The position numbers and the translations under genes were made by a program. The notes under the pieces were generated by a model. It saw nothing but the letters and a program-made list of their open reading frames with translations, had not been told where the DNA came from and did not search any database. A DNA stretch of 25,041 nucleotides from a virus, in IMG/VR virus record IMGVR_UViG_3300017765_000053, positions 1-25,041 of that record; one strand, written 5' to 3'. Of this stretch, positions 24,494 to 25,041 are shown in pieces (the stretch's first letter is position 1; the number at the start of each line of letters is the position of its first letter).

Positions 24494-24652
24494 TTATTTG
24501 GAATATTCCAATATACCTTCTGCCATTTTAAATGTGCACAATGAGCATATAACAGATAATGATGTTGAAGCAACTTCTACTATATTAGTACAATTTTCGC
24601 ATCTACATTGTAATTTCTTTGTTGTTTTACTTTTTTGAATTATTTTTTTCAT
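24494..24652 (-). CDS. 52-residue zinc-ribbon-like protein
   Basis: The frame encodes MKKIIQKSKTTKKLQCRCEN and continues to FKMAEGILEYSK, then TAA. Cys16, Cys18 and Cys21 (CRCENC) and Cys36/Cys39 (CSLC), about 15 residues apart, look like a zinc ribbon. The basic N-terminus (10 of the first 15 residues are Lys, Gln, Thr or Ser) could touch nucleic acid. It lies between the membrane protein stop and the HD-domain gene, with 23 nt to the latter and 11 nt from the former, so it fits the operon. No clear ribosome site is seen, only an A-rich leader. Confidence 0.55.
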   Translation of the reverse strand: MKKIIQKSKTTKKLQCRCENCTNIVEVASTSLSVICSLCTFKMAEGILEYSK

Positions 24653-24663
24653 TGATTTTTATT

Positions 24664-25041
24664 TTATGTTATTACTTGACCCGTAGGACCTTGTCTTAAT
24701 GGGGGAATATCATCTTCATCATTTTCATCATAATGTAATCCATCATTTCCATTTTGACCAATTATATTCATTCTTGCTTCAGTATCCTGTTCAAGAAAAT
24801 CTTCAGTATCAGATAAAGGAGATGCTATAGCATCCTTAAACATTAAATCTTTTTCGTCATCTATTTCTGCTGCATCTGATGGATGTGGTGGTCTAAATGT
24901 GTCTTTATTAACAGTTTCTCCATATATATTTTTCTTAGTTGTTAATGACTTTATATCAAACGCTTTATTTGCAGCAATTAATAATACTATTGCTAATGGA
25001 TCAAATACAAATATGAATATTAATATAAACCAATTTACTAC
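24664..25041 (-). CDS. C-terminal part of a membrane-anchored protein (start outside window)
   Basis: The frame is open from the window edge to TAA at 24664-24666 and encodes 125 residues. It starts inside a membrane helix, VVNWFILIFIFVFDPLAIVL then LIAANKAF. A long acidic, Pro/Gly-containing tail follows (DDEKDLMFKDAIASPLSDTE...NDEDDIPPLRQGPTGQVIT). The 'FVFDPLA..L..AAN' ending of a multi-helix membrane domain followed by a soluble tail is familiar to me from large phage and bacterial membrane proteins of the DUF4407 type, but the missing part prevents assignment. Confidence 0.6.
   Translation of the reverse strand, partial: VVNWFILIFIFVFDPLAIVLLIAANKAFDIKSLTTKKNIYGETVNKDTFRPPHPSDAAEIDDEKDLMFKDAIASPLSDTEDFLEQDTEARMNIIGQNGNDGLHYDENDEDDIPPLRQGPTGQVIT

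Overview
The window is a piece of an AT-rich genome of a T4-like contractile-tailed bacteriophage (myovirus). Evidence is a GPW/gp25 baseplate wedge protein next to a gp6/baseplate-J-like protein, a gp5-like baseplate spike protein, a gp55-like late sigma factor, a DnaG/gp61-type primase, and a gp47/gp46 (Mre11/Rad50) recombination nuclease. Every supported gene is on the minus strand, so transcription runs from position 25041 toward 1. Spacing is tight, with many TAATG or ATGA-type overlaps. The style of the structural proteins (LamG folds, many Ser-Gly-Ser segments, 'ITTIGLYN..ELLAI' tails) resembles uncultured marine T4-like phages as I remember them. The host cannot be named from this window. 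No tRNA, CRISPR array, insertion sequence or integrase was seen.

Layout in transcription order (right to left). 25041-23383: end of a membrane-anchored protein, a 52-residue zinc-ribbon protein, an HD-domain hydrolase and a small one-pass membrane protein. 23411-22710: gp55-like sigma factor. 22683-17373: baseplate block (helical protein, gp5-like spike, helical/collagen-like structural protein, small helical protein, gp25, gp6). 17343-5730: virion surface proteins, including a DNRLRE-like protein, a basic/Ala-rich protein, a large LamG/tandem-repeat protein broken into several reading frames, a widespread structural protein with an Ig-like tail, two proteins with a shared C-terminal module, and a minimal kinase-like protein. 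5717-1008: nucleic-acid genes (endonuclease I-like resolvase, primase, fused Mre11-Rad50). 978-1: start of another structural protein that runs off the window.

Regulation. A 10-nt element, TAATATTTAT read in the gene direction, sits 6-30 nt before seven start codons. It is the likely late promoter core read by the gp55-like factor. At two sites (before 7939 and before 22683) the element lies inside a hairpin that also contains the Shine-Dalgarno sequence. Read-through transcripts would hide the ribosome site, while transcripts started at the element would not, much as in T4 gene e. Primase and Mre11-Rad50 instead follow a sigma70-like promoter.

The most striking anomalies are an in-frame TAA at 11996-11998 that splits an otherwise continuous 1184-codon frame in the middle of a LamG fold, the single-chain Mre11-Rad50 fusion, and the promoter-in-hairpin arrangement.
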